A stretch of DNA of 64,000 nucleotides from Caulobacter vibrioides OR37 (GTDB taxonomy: Bacteria; Pseudomonadota; Alphaproteobacteria; Caulobacterales; Caulobacteraceae), in contig NZ_APMP01000017.1 in assembly GCF_000372645.1 (NCBI RefSeq), positions 18,716-82,715 of the forward strand, in the 5' to 3' direction. This document shows positions 10,385 through 20,181 of the stretch, in pieces. The first letter of the stretch is position 1; each line of letters begins with the position of its first letter. Below the pieces are notes generated by a model, which was not told the origin of the DNA, ran no database searches, and saw only the letters and a list, made by a program, of their open reading frames with translations. The translations under genes and the position numbers were made by a program.

Positions 10385-11835
10385 CCTCGCAGCCCCTTGA
10401 TATCCTTGAACGTATCCACCACCGCCTCGGCCTCGAAACTGGCCACCGGATAGGCGCAGTAGTCGGCGGCGTAGTAGGCGCTGGGCCGATGGTTGCCCGA
10501 AGCGCCCAGCCCGCCGAACGGCATCGAACCCGCCGCGCCGGTGGTGGGCCTGTTCCAGTTCACCACGCCCGCCCGGATGTGCTTGAGGAACTGGTCCCAC
10601 CGCCCGGCTTCGTTGGAGATCAATCCGGCCGACAACCCGTAGCGCGTGGCGTTGGCGGCCTTCAGCGCCGCGTCGAAGTCCTTCACGCGGCGCACCTGCA
10701 GCCAAGGGGCGAACAGCTCCTCATCCGGGATGTCGACGCCGGTGACGTCGATCAGACCGGGCGTCACGAAGGCCTCGCTCAGCCCCTCGACCGCGCCCAG
10801 CGATCGAATGGGCTTGCCGCCCATCGCGCTGGCCGTCGCGCGCGCGGCGTTGGCGGCGCGGGCCGAAATCAGCGGGCCCATGAAGACTTCGTCCTGGCCG
10901 TTCCACGCACCGATCGACAGGCGGTCGGCCAGAGCGGCCGTGGCGTCGATTACGGCCTGGCCAAAGGCGTCGTCCGGAACGATCAGCCGCCGCGCGCACG
11001 AGCAGCGCTGGCCGGTGGTGATGAAGGCCGACTGCGCGACCAAGGCCGCCACGGCGTCCGCGTCTTCGGCGTCCCAGACCACGAGCGGATTGTTGCCCCC
11101 CAGCTCCAGGGCCAGGATCACGTCGGGCCGGTCGGCGAAGTGGCGGCGGAAGAAGGCTCCGGCCGCGGCCGAGCCGGTGAACAGCAGGCCGTCGATCTCC
11201 TGATTGATCAACGCCTGGCCCGTCTCGCGACCGCCCTGAACCAGATTGACGACGCCCGCCGGAACGCCGGCGGCCTCCAGCGCCTCGACCATCAGTTGGC
11301 CGGCCAGGGGCGTTTCCTCGGACGGCTTGAAGACAACGGTGTCGCCCGCCAGCAGGGCCGGCACGATGTGGCCGTTAGGCAGGTGACCGGGGAAATTGTA
11401 CGGCCCCAGCACGGCCATCACCCCATGGGCGCGGTGGCGCAGCACGGCGCGGCCGAACGGCATGGTGTTTTCGGTGACCCCCGTGCGCTCATCATACGCG
11501 CGGATCGAGAGATCGACCTTGCCGGTCATCGAGCCCAGCTCGGCCTTGGTCTCCCACAGCGCCTTGCCGGTCTCGCGGCTCAAGGCCTCGGCGAAGGCGG
11601 GCGCCCGCTCGGTCAGGATCTCCTTGTAGCGGCGCAGGATCGCGATCCGTTCCTCGCGGGACCGGTCCGCCCAGCCGGGGAAGGCGCGGCGCGCGGCGGC
11701 CACGGCCTCGGCCACGTCGCCCTGGCTGGCGGTCGCGCCGCGCCAGACGGCCTCCTCGGTCGCCGGATCGGTGGAGACCAGCTCCGCGCCCTGGCCCGAA
11801 CGCCACTTGCCGTCGATGAACAGTCCGCCGCTCAT
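10381..11835 (-). CDS. astD: N-succinylglutamate 5-semialdehyde dehydrogenase
   Basis: NAD-dependent oxidation of succinylglutamate semialdehyde to succinylglutamate, fourth step of the AST pathway. Seen: 484 residues of the aldehyde dehydrogenase superfamily: YNFPGHLPNGHIVPAL (substrate/NAD region), FTGSAAAG (about 218-225), LELGGNNPLVV with the general-base Glu, and GQRCSCARRLIV with the catalytic Cys. The N-terminus FIDGKWRSGQGAEL is typical of AstD. It overlaps astA upstream and astB downstream by 4 bases each. Confidence 0.96.
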   Translation of the reverse strand: MSGGLFIDGKWRSGQGAELVSTDPATEEAVWRGATASQGDVAEAVAAARRAFPGWADRSREERIAILRRYKEILTERAPAFAEALSRETGKALWETKAELGSMTGKVDLSIRAYDERTGVTENTMPFGRAVLRHRAHGVMAVLGPYNFPGHLPNGHIVPALLAGDTVVFKPSEETPLAGQLMVEALEAAGVPAGVVNLVQGGRETGQALINQEIDGLLFTGSAAAGAFFRRHFADRPDVILALELGGNNPLVVWDAEDADAVAALVAQSAFITTGQRCSCARRLIVPDDAFGQAVIDATAALADRLSIGAWNGQDEVFMGPLISARAANAARATASAMGGKPIRSLGAVEGLSEAFVTPGLIDVTGVDIPDEELFAPWLQVRRVKDFDAALKAANATRYGLSAGLISNEAGRWDQFLKHIRAGVVNWNRPTTGAAGSMPFGGLGASGNHRPSAYYAADYCAYPVASFEAEAVVDTFKDIKGLRG

Positions 11836-12836
11836 GCCTTCACCCGCACCATTTCGCCTTCGGAAATTCCCAGCGCGTCCAGCGCCTCGCGGCCCAGGAT
11901 CGCCGCCTCGCCGTCGATCAGCACCGGGGTCCGCACGGCCCGGAACCGCGCGACCTCGCCGGTCGAGACCAGCGCCTCCTCGCCGAAGGCGTCTTCGCCC
12001 AGCCTGACCCGCAACCGCCGGGAATCGCGAACCGTCCGGATGTCGTCGCGCGGACAGGCCACGGTCGGACCCGCGTCGAACAGGTCCACCAGGCCCTGGT
12101 AGCGGAAGCCCTCGCGCTCCAGCATGGCGCGGGCGGCCTCGCCATCGCGGTGGACGCGGCCGATAACGTCCCGCGCCTCGACAGGCATCAGCTCGGTATA
12201 GATCGGGTGTCGCGGCGCCAGGTCGAGAATGAACTGCCCATCGGTCGAGGCGCTCATTCGGTCGGCCTGATCGAAGTCGAGACGGAAGAACTTGTGCGAG
12301 ACGTGCTCCCAGAACGGACAGCGACCGTCTTCGTCGAACCAGCCGCGCAGCTCGGCCAGCACCATCTCCGCGAAGCGCTGCGGCTCGATGCCGATCAGCA
12401 TGTAGCGCGACTGGGCCAGCAGACGCCCCGCGCCGCCCTTGCGCTTCTCGGGGCGCAGGAACAGCGAGCCGACCTCAGACCAACCGGCGCATTCGTTCAC
12501 CAGCACCAGGGCCTTGTGGTCGAACCGCATGTCCAGCACCGGCGACGACTGGGCCAGGGTCACGACCCGGAACGAGAAGTGGGGGCGCTTCAGGCCGACG
12601 CCCGCCTTCACCCCGGCCACGCCCTCGATCGAGCCCGTCTCCAGATCTTCCAGCATCAAGGTGTACCAGGCCTCGGGCGGCGCCACGCCGGCCTGAAAGC
12701 TGGCTTCCGAGAGATCAAGGCGCGCGCGCAGCGTCGGCTCGTCCTCGGGCAGGCTGGTGAAACCGCGCCCCGACAGCACGGCCAGCTCCATCAAAGCATC
12801 GAAGTCGGCGGGGCCGGCGGGACGGACAACGAGCAT
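11832..12836 (-). CDS. astA: Arginine N-succinyltransferase
   Basis: First step of the AST pathway, transferring succinyl from succinyl-CoA to arginine. Seen: 334 residues of the AstA family (GNAT-like fold) with LVVRPAGPADFDALMELA at the N-terminus, EVGSLFLRPEKRKGGAGRLLAQSRY (acyl-CoA-binding region, about 121-145), and FWEHVSHKFFRLDF. A single subunit type is present, unlike the paired alpha/beta subunits of some pseudomonads. ATG at 12836 directly abuts the stop of the upstream M20 gene, indicating translational coupling. Confidence 0.96.
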   Translation of the reverse strand: MLVVRPAGPADFDALMELAVLSGRGFTSLPEDEPTLRARLDLSEASFQAGVAPPEAWYTLMLEDLETGSIEGVAGVKAGVGLKRPHFSFRVVTLAQSSPVLDMRFDHKALVLVNECAGWSEVGSLFLRPEKRKGGAGRLLAQSRYMLIGIEPQRFAEMVLAELRGWFDEDGRCPFWEHVSHKFFRLDFDQADRMSASTDGQFILDLAPRHPIYTELMPVEARDVIGRVHRDGEAARAMLEREGFRYQGLVDLFDAGPTVACPRDDIRTVRDSRRLRVRLGEDAFGEEALVSTGEVARFRAVRTPVLIDGEAAILGREALDALGISEGEMVRVKA

Positions 12837-14081
12837 TCAGTGAGTCTCCATCGCGCTATGGATGGCCCGGGCGTCGATCTCGCCGCTGGCCAGCTTCATC
12901 AGGATCAGGGCCGAAAGCTGCGCGCGCTCGACGAAGCTCTCCGGCCAGGCGTGCTCGGCCTCGCTGTGGATGTCGCCGCCGCGCACCCCCAGGGTGTCGA
13001 CGTTCGGCAGGCCCGAGGCGAACAGGTTGTTGCCCTCGCATACGCCGCCGGACGGCTTCCAGGCAATGTCCTGACCTAGCAGGGCGCCGACGTCCTTCAC
13101 CGCCCCGAACAGGCGCTGCTGAGCCGCGTTGAAAGGCTTGGCGCCCCGGGTGATCATGCCGTGTAGATGCGCGTGCAGGTCCTCGCCGGCCTCGGCGACG
13201 ATGCGGGCGACCTCGGCCTCGAACCACGTGGCGGCCTCCGCCTCCGGGAAGCGGACATTGAAGCGAACCACGGCGACGTCCGGCACCATGTTCAGCGGCG
13301 CCCCGCCGTCGATCCGCGCGACATTGACGGTGACTCCGTCGCGCTGGCCATTGAGGGCGTGCAGCTTCTCGGCCATCCGCGCAGCGCCGATCACGGCGTT
13401 ACGGCCGGCGGCGAAATCGCGGCCGGCGTGGGCCGCGCGGCCTCGAACCACGATGTGGAAATTGCCCGATCCCTTCCGCGCCGAGGCCAGGGCCCCGTCC
13501 GCCAAGGCCGGCTCGTAGGTCAAGCCCACATGCCCTTCCCGCGCGAACCGGGCCAGCACCGGCCCGGAGGCGATCGAGCCGATCTCCTCGTCGGGCGACA
13601 GCAACAGGCGATAGCCGACATTCGCCGCGTCCGGGCAGCCTTCGAAGGCTTCCAGCGCCGCCAGCATGACCGAGATGCCGCCCTTCATGTCGGCGATGCC
13701 CGGGCCATGCAGCGCGCCGTCGGGGCGCGTGCGGACGACCTGGAAGGGGCTCGTCTGCGGATAGACGGTGTCGTAGTGGCCGGTCAGCACGACCTGCACC
13801 GGCGCCTCGGGTCGGACGATCACGGCGAGCGACGGCGGATGGTGGAATTCGCTCTCGCGTCCCTCGGCGGTGATTTCGCGAGACGCCGATAGCGGGATAT
13901 CGATCGGCGCGGCGGGCAGAACCGCGGCGGCGTCCAGCAAGATCCGCCTCTGGCGCTCCAACCCTTCGAAGTGCCGACTGCCCGAGTTGACGGCGCACCA
14001 CGCCACGGCGCGGTCGATAATCCGCCCGCCGTCGCGCGCGATGCGGTCCAGCACCGCGCGATCTTCCGAATTGAGTCGCAT
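12837..14081 (-). CDS. M20 family metallohydrolase in the ast operon; candidate succinylglutamate desuccinylase
   Basis: Seen: 414 residues of the M20 (ArgE/DapE/CPG2) zinc hydrolase family. Metal and catalytic positions are visible: H102 and D104 in TGHYDTVY, bridging D131 in GPGIADMKGG, catalytic E165/E166 in SPDEEIGS, and a His in GGDIHSEAEHAW near the C-terminus. A dimerisation (lid) domain starts around residue 195. It is the first gene of the coupled M20-astA-astD-astB operon. Family knowledge: M20 includes the desuccinylase DapE. Inference: this enzyme releases succinate from N-succinylglutamate in place of AstE (a zinc-carboxypeptidase-type protein), which is absent from the cluster. 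It could instead act on another N-acyl amino acid. The start has GAGGA about 10 bases upstream. Confidence 0.85.
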   Translation of the reverse strand: MRLNSEDRAVLDRIARDGGRIIDRAVAWCAVNSGSRHFEGLERQRRILLDAAAVLPAAPIDIPLSASREITAEGRESEFHHPPSLAVIVRPEAPVQVVLTGHYDTVYPQTSPFQVVRTRPDGALHGPGIADMKGGISVMLAALEAFEGCPDAANVGYRLLLSPDEEIGSIASGPVLARFAREGHVGLTYEPALADGALASARKGSGNFHIVVRGRAAHAGRDFAAGRNAVIGAARMAEKLHALNGQRDGVTVNVARIDGGAPLNMVPDVAVVRFNVRFPEAEAATWFEAEVARIVAEAGEDLHAHLHGMITRGAKPFNAAQQRLFGAVKDVGALLGQDIAWKPSGGVCEGNNLFASGLPNVDTLGVRGGDIHSEAEHAWPESFVERAQLSALILMKLASGEIDARAIHSAMETH

Positions 14082-14182
14082 GAAACGCCGATCCTCCCTC
14101 AGTCACGATAACCAAGGGCCGCGGGCAAATCGTTGTCGCCTCCCAAGAGGAAACCGATCGCCCGCGCAACAGCCTTGCTGGA

Positions 14183-17100
14183 TTAGTAGTCCTTTCGCCA
14201 GCGAACGGAAAGCTTGGCGTCGTTCTGGCTGCCGATCCGCGAGACGAGCGACAGCGTGCGGCGAACCCGCCACTCGACCTGCGCCGCCGGTCCCTCGCGG
14301 CCCCCGCCGATGATTTCGACATAGACGTCGTCGGTCACGTACTTTCCGCCGGCCACCGTCATGCCCGTGGCGCTCTCCGCGAACGCCAGGCGATCCAGCC
14401 GGGCGAAGCTGCGCAGATTGCCGATCACGTCGAAGCCGCCGCCGCCGGCCAGGGCGGCCAGAGCCGAAGCCAGTTGAGCGGCCTCGATCGGCGTCAGCTG
14501 AGCGGCCGAGGCGCCAAAGAGCACCTGGCTTAGCACCTCGTCGCTGGGCAGCTCGGGCTTGGAGGTCAGGGTGATCTCGGGCTTGGCCGCGGTGCCCTGG
14601 ATCTTGACCACCGCCGTCAGCGCCGTGTCCTGACGGGTGGCCGACAGGTTCAGGCGAATATGATCCAGCTGGGTGGACAGATAGACCACCCCGTCGTCGT
14701 CGAACTCGAACCGCTTGCCGGCGAAGTCGTATTCGCCGCGCACCATCCGCGACACGCCGGTCAGGGCGGGCGCGAGAGAGGTGCCGCCGACATGGGCGTC
14801 GAGCGACAACTCCACGTCCAGACCGCGCCCGCGCACGAACACCCGGCGCGGCGCCTTCAAGTCGAGATCGAGGATCATGCCGCCCGTCGTCGGGCGACGC
14901 TGCAGGCCCTGGTCCAGGTCCAGCGGGCGGTTGCGCTCGACGACATCCATGGCAACGACGCCGGCCGGCGTCCTGGTCTGGGCCGAGACGTCGGCGCGGT
15001 CCAGCGTCACCGCCCCGGTCAGCTTGATCTTGCCGTCGGCGGAGCGATTGACGCTGGCCTGGCCCGTGGCGACCGCCGAGGCCAGGTCGTTGTCGATCAA
15101 ACGGAAGCTCTTCATGTCCAGCTTGAAGCTGCCGACGCCGTCGCGGGCCAGGCTGATCCGTCCCGCGCCCGAGACCGTGCCGCCCTGCCCGTCCTCGCCG
15201 ATGGCCTGACTGACATCGATGGCGTTGTCGGCGAGGGCCGCGCGCAAGGTGACATTGCGCAGGCGCAGACCCGACTGGCCATCCTCGAAGCCGCCGCTGT
15301 CCAGCGTCGCCGAACCGATCAGGCGCGGGTCGGCCAGGGTGCCGCCCAGGCTGGCCTGCAGATTGATCCGCCCCGACAGCGACCGTTCGGGTCCCATCAA
15401 GAGGTCCCAGAGCGGCTTGATCTCGCCCTGGGCCATGAAACGCCCCTGCACCCCGCGCTTCTTGTCGATCATCAGGGTCAGCGGCTTGGCCGACGCCTCG
15501 ACCGGCAGCACCAGATTGGCCTCGGCCTTCAAGCCCTGGCGGTTGTCGCCGTCGAAGCCGATGGTCAGCCGGCGGTCGGCCAGTTCACCGTGGACCTTGG
15601 CGTTCAGGGACTGGTCGATCCTGGCGCCCCGCTCGCGAGCGTTGGACAGACGCATGGTGAAGTCGCCGCCGAGCACGTCTCCCTGACCATGCAGGTTGAA
15701 CGAACCGTCGATATCGCCATCCAGGTCGGGATCGAAGGCCGTCAGGGTCACGCCGCTCAGTTCGGCCTTCAGCATGGCCACCGCGCCGCCCAGGTCGGCG
15801 TCGATGTCCGCGCGGCCCTTGTCGATGGCCAGGCGCAGACGGGCCTGGGTCGGGCCGTCGCCGAACCGGATCTTGGCGGCCTCGCGGGTCTTGACCTCGG
15901 TTCGCCCCATCTTGCCCGAGGCGTTCAGGGTCAGGTCATAGATCTTGCCGCCGGGATTCTGCGCCAGCTCGCCCGCGCCGCCCAGCTTCCAGAAGCCGCC
16001 GGGCGCCTCGCCCCGCGCGTCGATCGACAGCGGCAGACGCGCCAACGGCCCATCGGCGCGGATGCGCGCCTGACGCAGCTTCCATTCGCCCGCCGCGACA
16101 TCCTGAGCGGTGAGATCCAGGGTCGCGACCGGACCGCCGCCTCCCGGCGCGTCGACCAGCTTGGCCGAGCCCTTGACCTGACCTTGCGGGATAAAGGCCC
16201 CCGGCCCGATGGCCACCGTCAGATCGGCCGTCGCCGGCATGGCGTTGCGAAGCGAGACCGCGCCCTTGGCCTTGGCCCCGCCGGCGTCGACATCCACATC
16301 GCTGAGCTCGATGCCGCCTGGCGAAAAGCGGAAGGACGCGCGTCCTCGGGCCGGACCATAGTCGCTGGTCGCCTGCAGCGCGGCCGCGCCGTCCGTGGCG
16401 TTGGGGCCGTGCGCGAAGGTCAGGGTCAGATGCGCCTTCTTCAGCGGCAGGCGCGGCAGGTCGATGGAGTCGAAATCGGCGTTCAGATCGACCTTGGGCG
16501 TCGACAGGGCGCCGCCGACCTTGCCGTCGCCCGCCGCCTTACCGGCGATCTCGACCGGACCAGCGACGAACGGCCCCGCCGCGGTCCAGTCCAGCTTGAA
16601 GTCCAAACCCAAGCCCTGGGCCGTCAGCTTGCCGGACGACTTCACCGAGGCGTTGGTCCCGTCCAGTCTCGCGTCCGAGACCGTCAGCACGCCGTCGTTC
16701 CAGCTCGCCTTGCCGTTGAAGCGCGGCGCGGCGCCCAGCAACCGATCGATCTCGGCATAGCCGGTGGCGAAGCCCGCGGCCTGGCTGTCCACCGTGAAGC
16801 CCCACGGCCGCCCGGCGAAGCTGGACGCGGTCCACTTGGCGAGCAGAGAGCCCTTCGCGCCGGGCCGGACCGGCCCCATGCTGGCCACGCGCATCTCGCC
16901 GTCGAAGGTCAGGCCGCCCAGGATGGCGCGCTCGCCCTTGCCGGTGACGATCAGGTTCGGCGCATCGATCCGCGCGGCCTTGATCAGGAAACGGCCGCCC
17001 TTGATCCGCGCGCCCTCGAACGTGGCCTTTGGACTGGGCCCCAGCAGGGCCAAAAGGCCCGTGCCGCCGCCGCCCGAGGTCGCGGCCTCGGCCTTGATCT

Positions 17101-18400
17101 CCAGTTCGCCCTTGGCCCAACGGACCTTGGCCGGCCCCTTGGCGCGCTTGAGGTGATAGCCCAACAGTTCCAGGTCGGCGACATCGGCGGTCCCCTCCAC
17201 CGAGAAGCCGCCGTCCTCCAACCGGAAGACGCCGTCGGCCAGGCCCTGGCCCATTTGCGGAATGGAGACGATGCGCTTTAGCGCGCCGATGCGGGCGTTG
17301 AAGGCCAGCCCCTGCGGTCCCGTGCGACGCTTGGCCAGATCGGCCAGGCCATGGGCGTCCAGCGTCAGGTTCTCGGCCCGAACCCGCAAGACCAAGGCCG
17401 AGAGGCCGTCCGCGGTCGCCTTCTGGCCGTCGATCGTGAAGTTCGCCTCGGCGCCGAACATGCGCTGCAGACGCTGGGTCAGGCTGGAAGCGCTCAGGTC
17501 CACGCGACCGCGCGCGGACCCGCCTTGCGGCGTCCAGGCGCCTTGAGCCTCGAGCGGCGTCGCGCCGCCGGACCGCGCGACGACATCGAAGGTCGCGCGA
17601 TTGGTCTTTCCGTCCGCCTTGGCCTTCAGATCGAATGGACGATTGGCGGGCAAGCCCAGGGCGCCGGCGATCGCTCCGCCGTTGGCCTCCTGAGCGTCCG
17701 CCTTCAGATGCAGCGTATCGCCGCGGCCCAAATCGAAGTCGAGATTCAGGTGATCGCCGGCGTGCAGGCGCGACGACACCGCCAACTGCCCCTTCTGCCC
17801 ACCCAGCCTCGCCATGTCATAGGCGCCGGAGACATCGAAATCGCCTGCTTGACCGCTGAACTCCGGTCGCGTGAGCAGGCGGAAGGCGAAGGCGTCGAGG
17901 TCGATCGAGAGCGGCGCGGCGCTGGACTTGCCCGCCGGGCCCATGACGGGGCGCCGCAGGATCGAGACGTCGCGCGCGGCGATTTGTTCGGCGTGGAACC
18001 GACGGCCGAACAGCTCGGTCGGTCGCCAGGCCACGCGCAGATCGTGCGCCTCCAACCAGACGCCTCTGGGATCGGAGATAGTCAGGCGCCGGACGCCGAA
18101 GTCCTTCCAGATATCCCCCGACAGGCCTTCGATGCGCAGGACGCCGATACGCCCCAGTTTCAAACCCGAGACGCGGGCCTCCAGGAACATCCGGCCCTGC
18201 GGCGTGATCGGGGCGTAGCGAAGACCGCCGGCCATGATGATCAGAACGCCCGCGAAGATGGCCGAAACAATGAGGGCGATCCCGCCCCAGCCCAGCTTCT
18301 TCACCGCGGCTTGAGCGACCTCGGCCGCGGCCTCGCCCGCCGCCTCGGCGGCGTGAACGACCGTGTCCGTCAGATCGGGCTTGTCGTGTTCCCGGCTCAA
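14183..18400 (-). CDS. tamB: Translocation and assembly module inner-membrane protein TamB
   Basis: Seen: 1405 residues. One N-terminal transmembrane helix (about 36-58) is followed by a very long beta-rich region and a C-terminal TamB/DUF490 domain (about 1050-1405) with SLSGRINLQASLGGTLADPRL and GEYDFAGKRFEFDDDGVVYL. Family knowledge: TamB spans the periplasm as a lipid-transfer-like beta-taco and pairs with outer-membrane TamA in assembly and envelope lipid transport. The start is TTG at 18400, overlapping the tamA stop (TTGA); coupling to tamA supports it. An 873-residue frame on the opposite strand inside this gene is a codon-bias shadow. Confidence 0.95.
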   Translation of the reverse strand: MSREHDKPDLTDTVVHAAEAAGEAAAEVAQAAVKKLGWGGIALIVSAIFAGVLIIMAGGLRYAPITPQGRMFLEARVSGLKLGRIGVLRIEGLSGDIWKDFGVRRLTISDPRGVWLEAHDLRVAWRPTELFGRRFHAEQIAARDVSILRRPVMGPAGKSSAAPLSIDLDAFAFRLLTRPEFSGQAGDFDVSGAYDMARLGGQKGQLAVSSRLHAGDHLNLDFDLGRGDTLHLKADAQEANGGAIAGALGLPANRPFDLKAKADGKTNRATFDVVARSGGATPLEAQGAWTPQGGSARGRVDLSASSLTQRLQRMFGAEANFTIDGQKATADGLSALVLRVRAENLTLDAHGLADLAKRRTGPQGLAFNARIGALKRIVSIPQMGQGLADGVFRLEDGGFSVEGTADVADLELLGYHLKRAKGPAKVRWAKGELEIKAEAATSGGGGTGLLALLGPSPKATFEGARIKGGRFLIKAARIDAPNLIVTGKGERAILGGLTFDGEMRVASMGPVRPGAKGSLLAKWTASSFAGRPWGFTVDSQAAGFATGYAEIDRLLGAAPRFNGKASWNDGVLTVSDARLDGTNASVKSSGKLTAQGLGLDFKLDWTAAGPFVAGPVEIAGKAAGDGKVGGALSTPKVDLNADFDSIDLPRLPLKKAHLTLTFAHGPNATDGAAALQATSDYGPARGRASFRFSPGGIELSDVDVDAGGAKAKGAVSLRNAMPATADLTVAIGPGAFIPQGQVKGSAKLVDAPGGGGPVATLDLTAQDVAAGEWKLRQARIRADGPLARLPLSIDARGEAPGGFWKLGGAGELAQNPGGKIYDLTLNASGKMGRTEVKTREAAKIRFGDGPTQARLRLAIDKGRADIDADLGGAVAMLKAELSGVTLTAFDPDLDGDIDGSFNLHGQGDVLGGDFTMRLSNARERGARIDQSLNAKVHGELADRRLTIGFDGDNRQGLKAEANLVLPVEASAKPLTLMIDKKRGVQGRFMAQGEIKPLWDLLMGPERSLSGRINLQASLGGTLADPRLIGSATLDSGGFEDGQSGLRLRNVTLRAALADNAIDVSQAIGEDGQGGTVSGAGRISLARDGVGSFKLDMKSFRLIDNDLASAVATGQASVNRSADGKIKLTGAVTLDRADVSAQTRTPAGVVAMDVVERNRPLDLDQGLQRRPTTGGMILDLDLKAPRRVFVRGRGLDVELSLDAHVGGTSLAPALTGVSRMVRGEYDFAGKRFEFDDDGVVYLSTQLDHIRLNLSATRQDTALTAVVKIQGTAAKPEITLTSKPELPSDEVLSQVLFGASAAQLTPIEAAQLASALAALAGGGGFDVIGNLRSFARLDRLAFAESATGMTVAGGKYVTDDVYVEIIGGGREGPAAQVEWRVRRTLSLVSRIGSQNDAKLSVRWRKDY

Positions 18401-20181
18401 AAGCTTTGCCCGATGCTGAGATAGATCTGGAAGGTCGGGTCGCCCTTGCGGCGGCCCAGCGGGGCGGCGATGTCGGCGCGGATCGGGCCGAAGCCCAGGT
18501 CATAGCGCACGCCGAAGCCGGCGCCGGCCTTGAAATCCTCTCTTTGAGGCGTCGTGTGGGTGCCGATGGCCCCGGCGTCGACGAACACCACGCCGCTCCA
18601 GCGCTGCGTGACCTTCTGGCGCAACTCGACCGAGGTCTCGACCAGCGAGATGCCGCCTTGCGGGGTGTTGTCGGCCAGACGCGGACCAATGGCCTGATAG
18701 GCATAGCCGCGCACCGATCCGCCGCCGCCGGCGTAGAAGCGCCGCGCGGCCGGCACGTCGGGAATGCCGCCGCCCAGAATGGCGCCCAGCTTCACCCGCG
18801 AGGCCAGCACCGTGCTGGCCTGGGATCCGAACGGGATATAGGCCGTCCCCTGGGTGGTCAGCTTCAGGAACGGCAGGTTCGTGTCGCCGACCACATAGAT
18901 GGGCTCGGCCCGGGCTTCGAGACGCCAGCCGCGCTTGGGGTCGAGGATGCTGTCGGAGAAATCCAGGGCATAAGCCGCCAGACCCGCGAAGGTGGCCAGG
19001 TTGAGGCTGCGTCCAGCCACGGTCCCGGCGGCGTTAACCTTCTCCTTGGTCTGCGAGAGATCCAGCGAAACGCCAAAGGTTCGATAGGAGGTGATCTGTT
19101 GACGCTTGGTCACGTCGACCCCGATCGTGGCGCCGGTTTCGTTATACGCGGACGTGTCGGTGCGGAAGACGGCGCTGGTCAGCTTCAGCGTCTGTTGCGG
19201 CCGCCGCCAATGGGGCAGCGATAGGTCGGCTTCCAGCCGCTGCTCCAGCTTGGCCAGCCGGGCGATGTAGGTCGTGGTGTCGGCGCGGCGCAGCCGATTA
19301 TAGCGAATCCATCGGGCGTCGACGCCCGCGCCCTCGCTAGTCGAGTAGCCCGCGCCCAGTTCGACGGTCCGCGACTTGCGATCGGCCAGGGTCACGACCA
19401 CAGGGCGGAAGCCGTCCGCCGTGGCCTTGTCCTCGCCGGCGACGGAGACCGCGATCGAGTCGTAGACGCCGGTGTCGCGAAGGCGTCGCTCCAGCTCGGC
19501 CACGTCCTCGGGATCATAGATATCGCCCGCGCGCCAGGTGGCCAGATGGCTGACCCAGGCCGGATTTGTGCGCCCCTTGGTCACGACGTCGATACCGTCC
19601 AGATGGACCAGCGGACCGGCGTCGATCTTGAAGGCTGGACGAACCGTGTGATCCGCGTGGTCGACGATGACTTCGCGCGGTTGGGCGACCGCGTCCGCAT
19701 AGCCCAGCTTCTGGATCTGGGCGACCACCCGCCCCTCGGCGCCGACCACGTCGGCGGAACGTCCCGGCTCGCCGTCGCCCAGGTGCATGGCCAGAACGGC
19801 GCGCTGGGCGCTGCCCTCGTCGGGCGCCTTGCCCGCCCAATCGATGCGGGGGTCGGCGATGACGAACAGCGGGCCGGGCGTGATGCGGACCACGCCGCGC
19901 GGCGGATCGCCGTCCAGCACGTCGGGCTCGACGGTATAGCCGTAATAGCCCTCCGCGCGGAGCACGGCGATGGCGTCCTCGCCGGCCTGGCGAGCGCGAC
20001 GCCGAGCCTCGGCGCGGCTTTGAGCGGGATGCTTGGATTGCGTCAGGGCGCGCTGGATCGCCTCGCGCAGGCTCTTGTCCTCGACGCCCTGGATCTGGGC
20101 CATCGGCTCGTCGGCGAAGGCGCTGGTCGCCAGAAGCCAAGTCACAGCCGTCAAAGCCAGGGAGTACCGCCCAAGCACCAA
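18397..20181 (-). CDS. tamA: Outer-membrane protein TamA (Omp85/BamA superfamily)
   Basis: Seen: 594 residues; signal peptide of about 23 residues (ending TSAFA), POTRA-like domains to about 245, then a 16-strand-type barrel with the Omp85 motif RFYAGGGGSVRGY near residue 485 and a C-terminal strand ending in Phe (IYLSIGQSF), the usual BAM targeting signal. It acts in the outer membrane with TamB. The start is TTG at 20181 (with GGGGAA about 8 bases before) or GTG at 20178; no ATG fits. First gene of the tamAB operon. Confidence 0.94.
   Translation of the reverse strand: MVLGRYSLALTAVTWLLATSAFADEPMAQIQGVEDKSLREAIQRALTQSKHPAQSRAEARRRARQAGEDAIAVLRAEGYYGYTVEPDVLDGDPPRGVVRITPGPLFVIADPRIDWAGKAPDEGSAQRAVLAMHLGDGEPGRSADVVGAEGRVVAQIQKLGYADAVAQPREVIVDHADHTVRPAFKIDAGPLVHLDGIDVVTKGRTNPAWVSHLATWRAGDIYDPEDVAELERRLRDTGVYDSIAVSVAGEDKATADGFRPVVVTLADRKSRTVELGAGYSTSEGAGVDARWIRYNRLRRADTTTYIARLAKLEQRLEADLSLPHWRRPQQTLKLTSAVFRTDTSAYNETGATIGVDVTKRQQITSYRTFGVSLDLSQTKEKVNAAGTVAGRSLNLATFAGLAAYALDFSDSILDPKRGWRLEARAEPIYVVGDTNLPFLKLTTQGTAYIPFGSQASTVLASRVKLGAILGGGIPDVPAARRFYAGGGGSVRGYAYQAIGPRLADNTPQGGISLVETSVELRQKVTQRWSGVVFVDAGAIGTHTTPQREDFKAGAGFGVRYDLGFGPIRADIAAPLGRRKGDPTFQIYLSIGQSF

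Noticed and set aside
10489..12102. A 537-codon plus-strand frame across astD and astA
   Set aside because: Antisense shadow of two clear enzyme genes, low-complexity composition.
14660..17281. An 873-codon open frame on the plus strand
   Set aside because: It lies wholly antisense to tamB, has the Gln/Arg/Asp/Val-rich composition of a GC-bias shadow and no recognisable domain.
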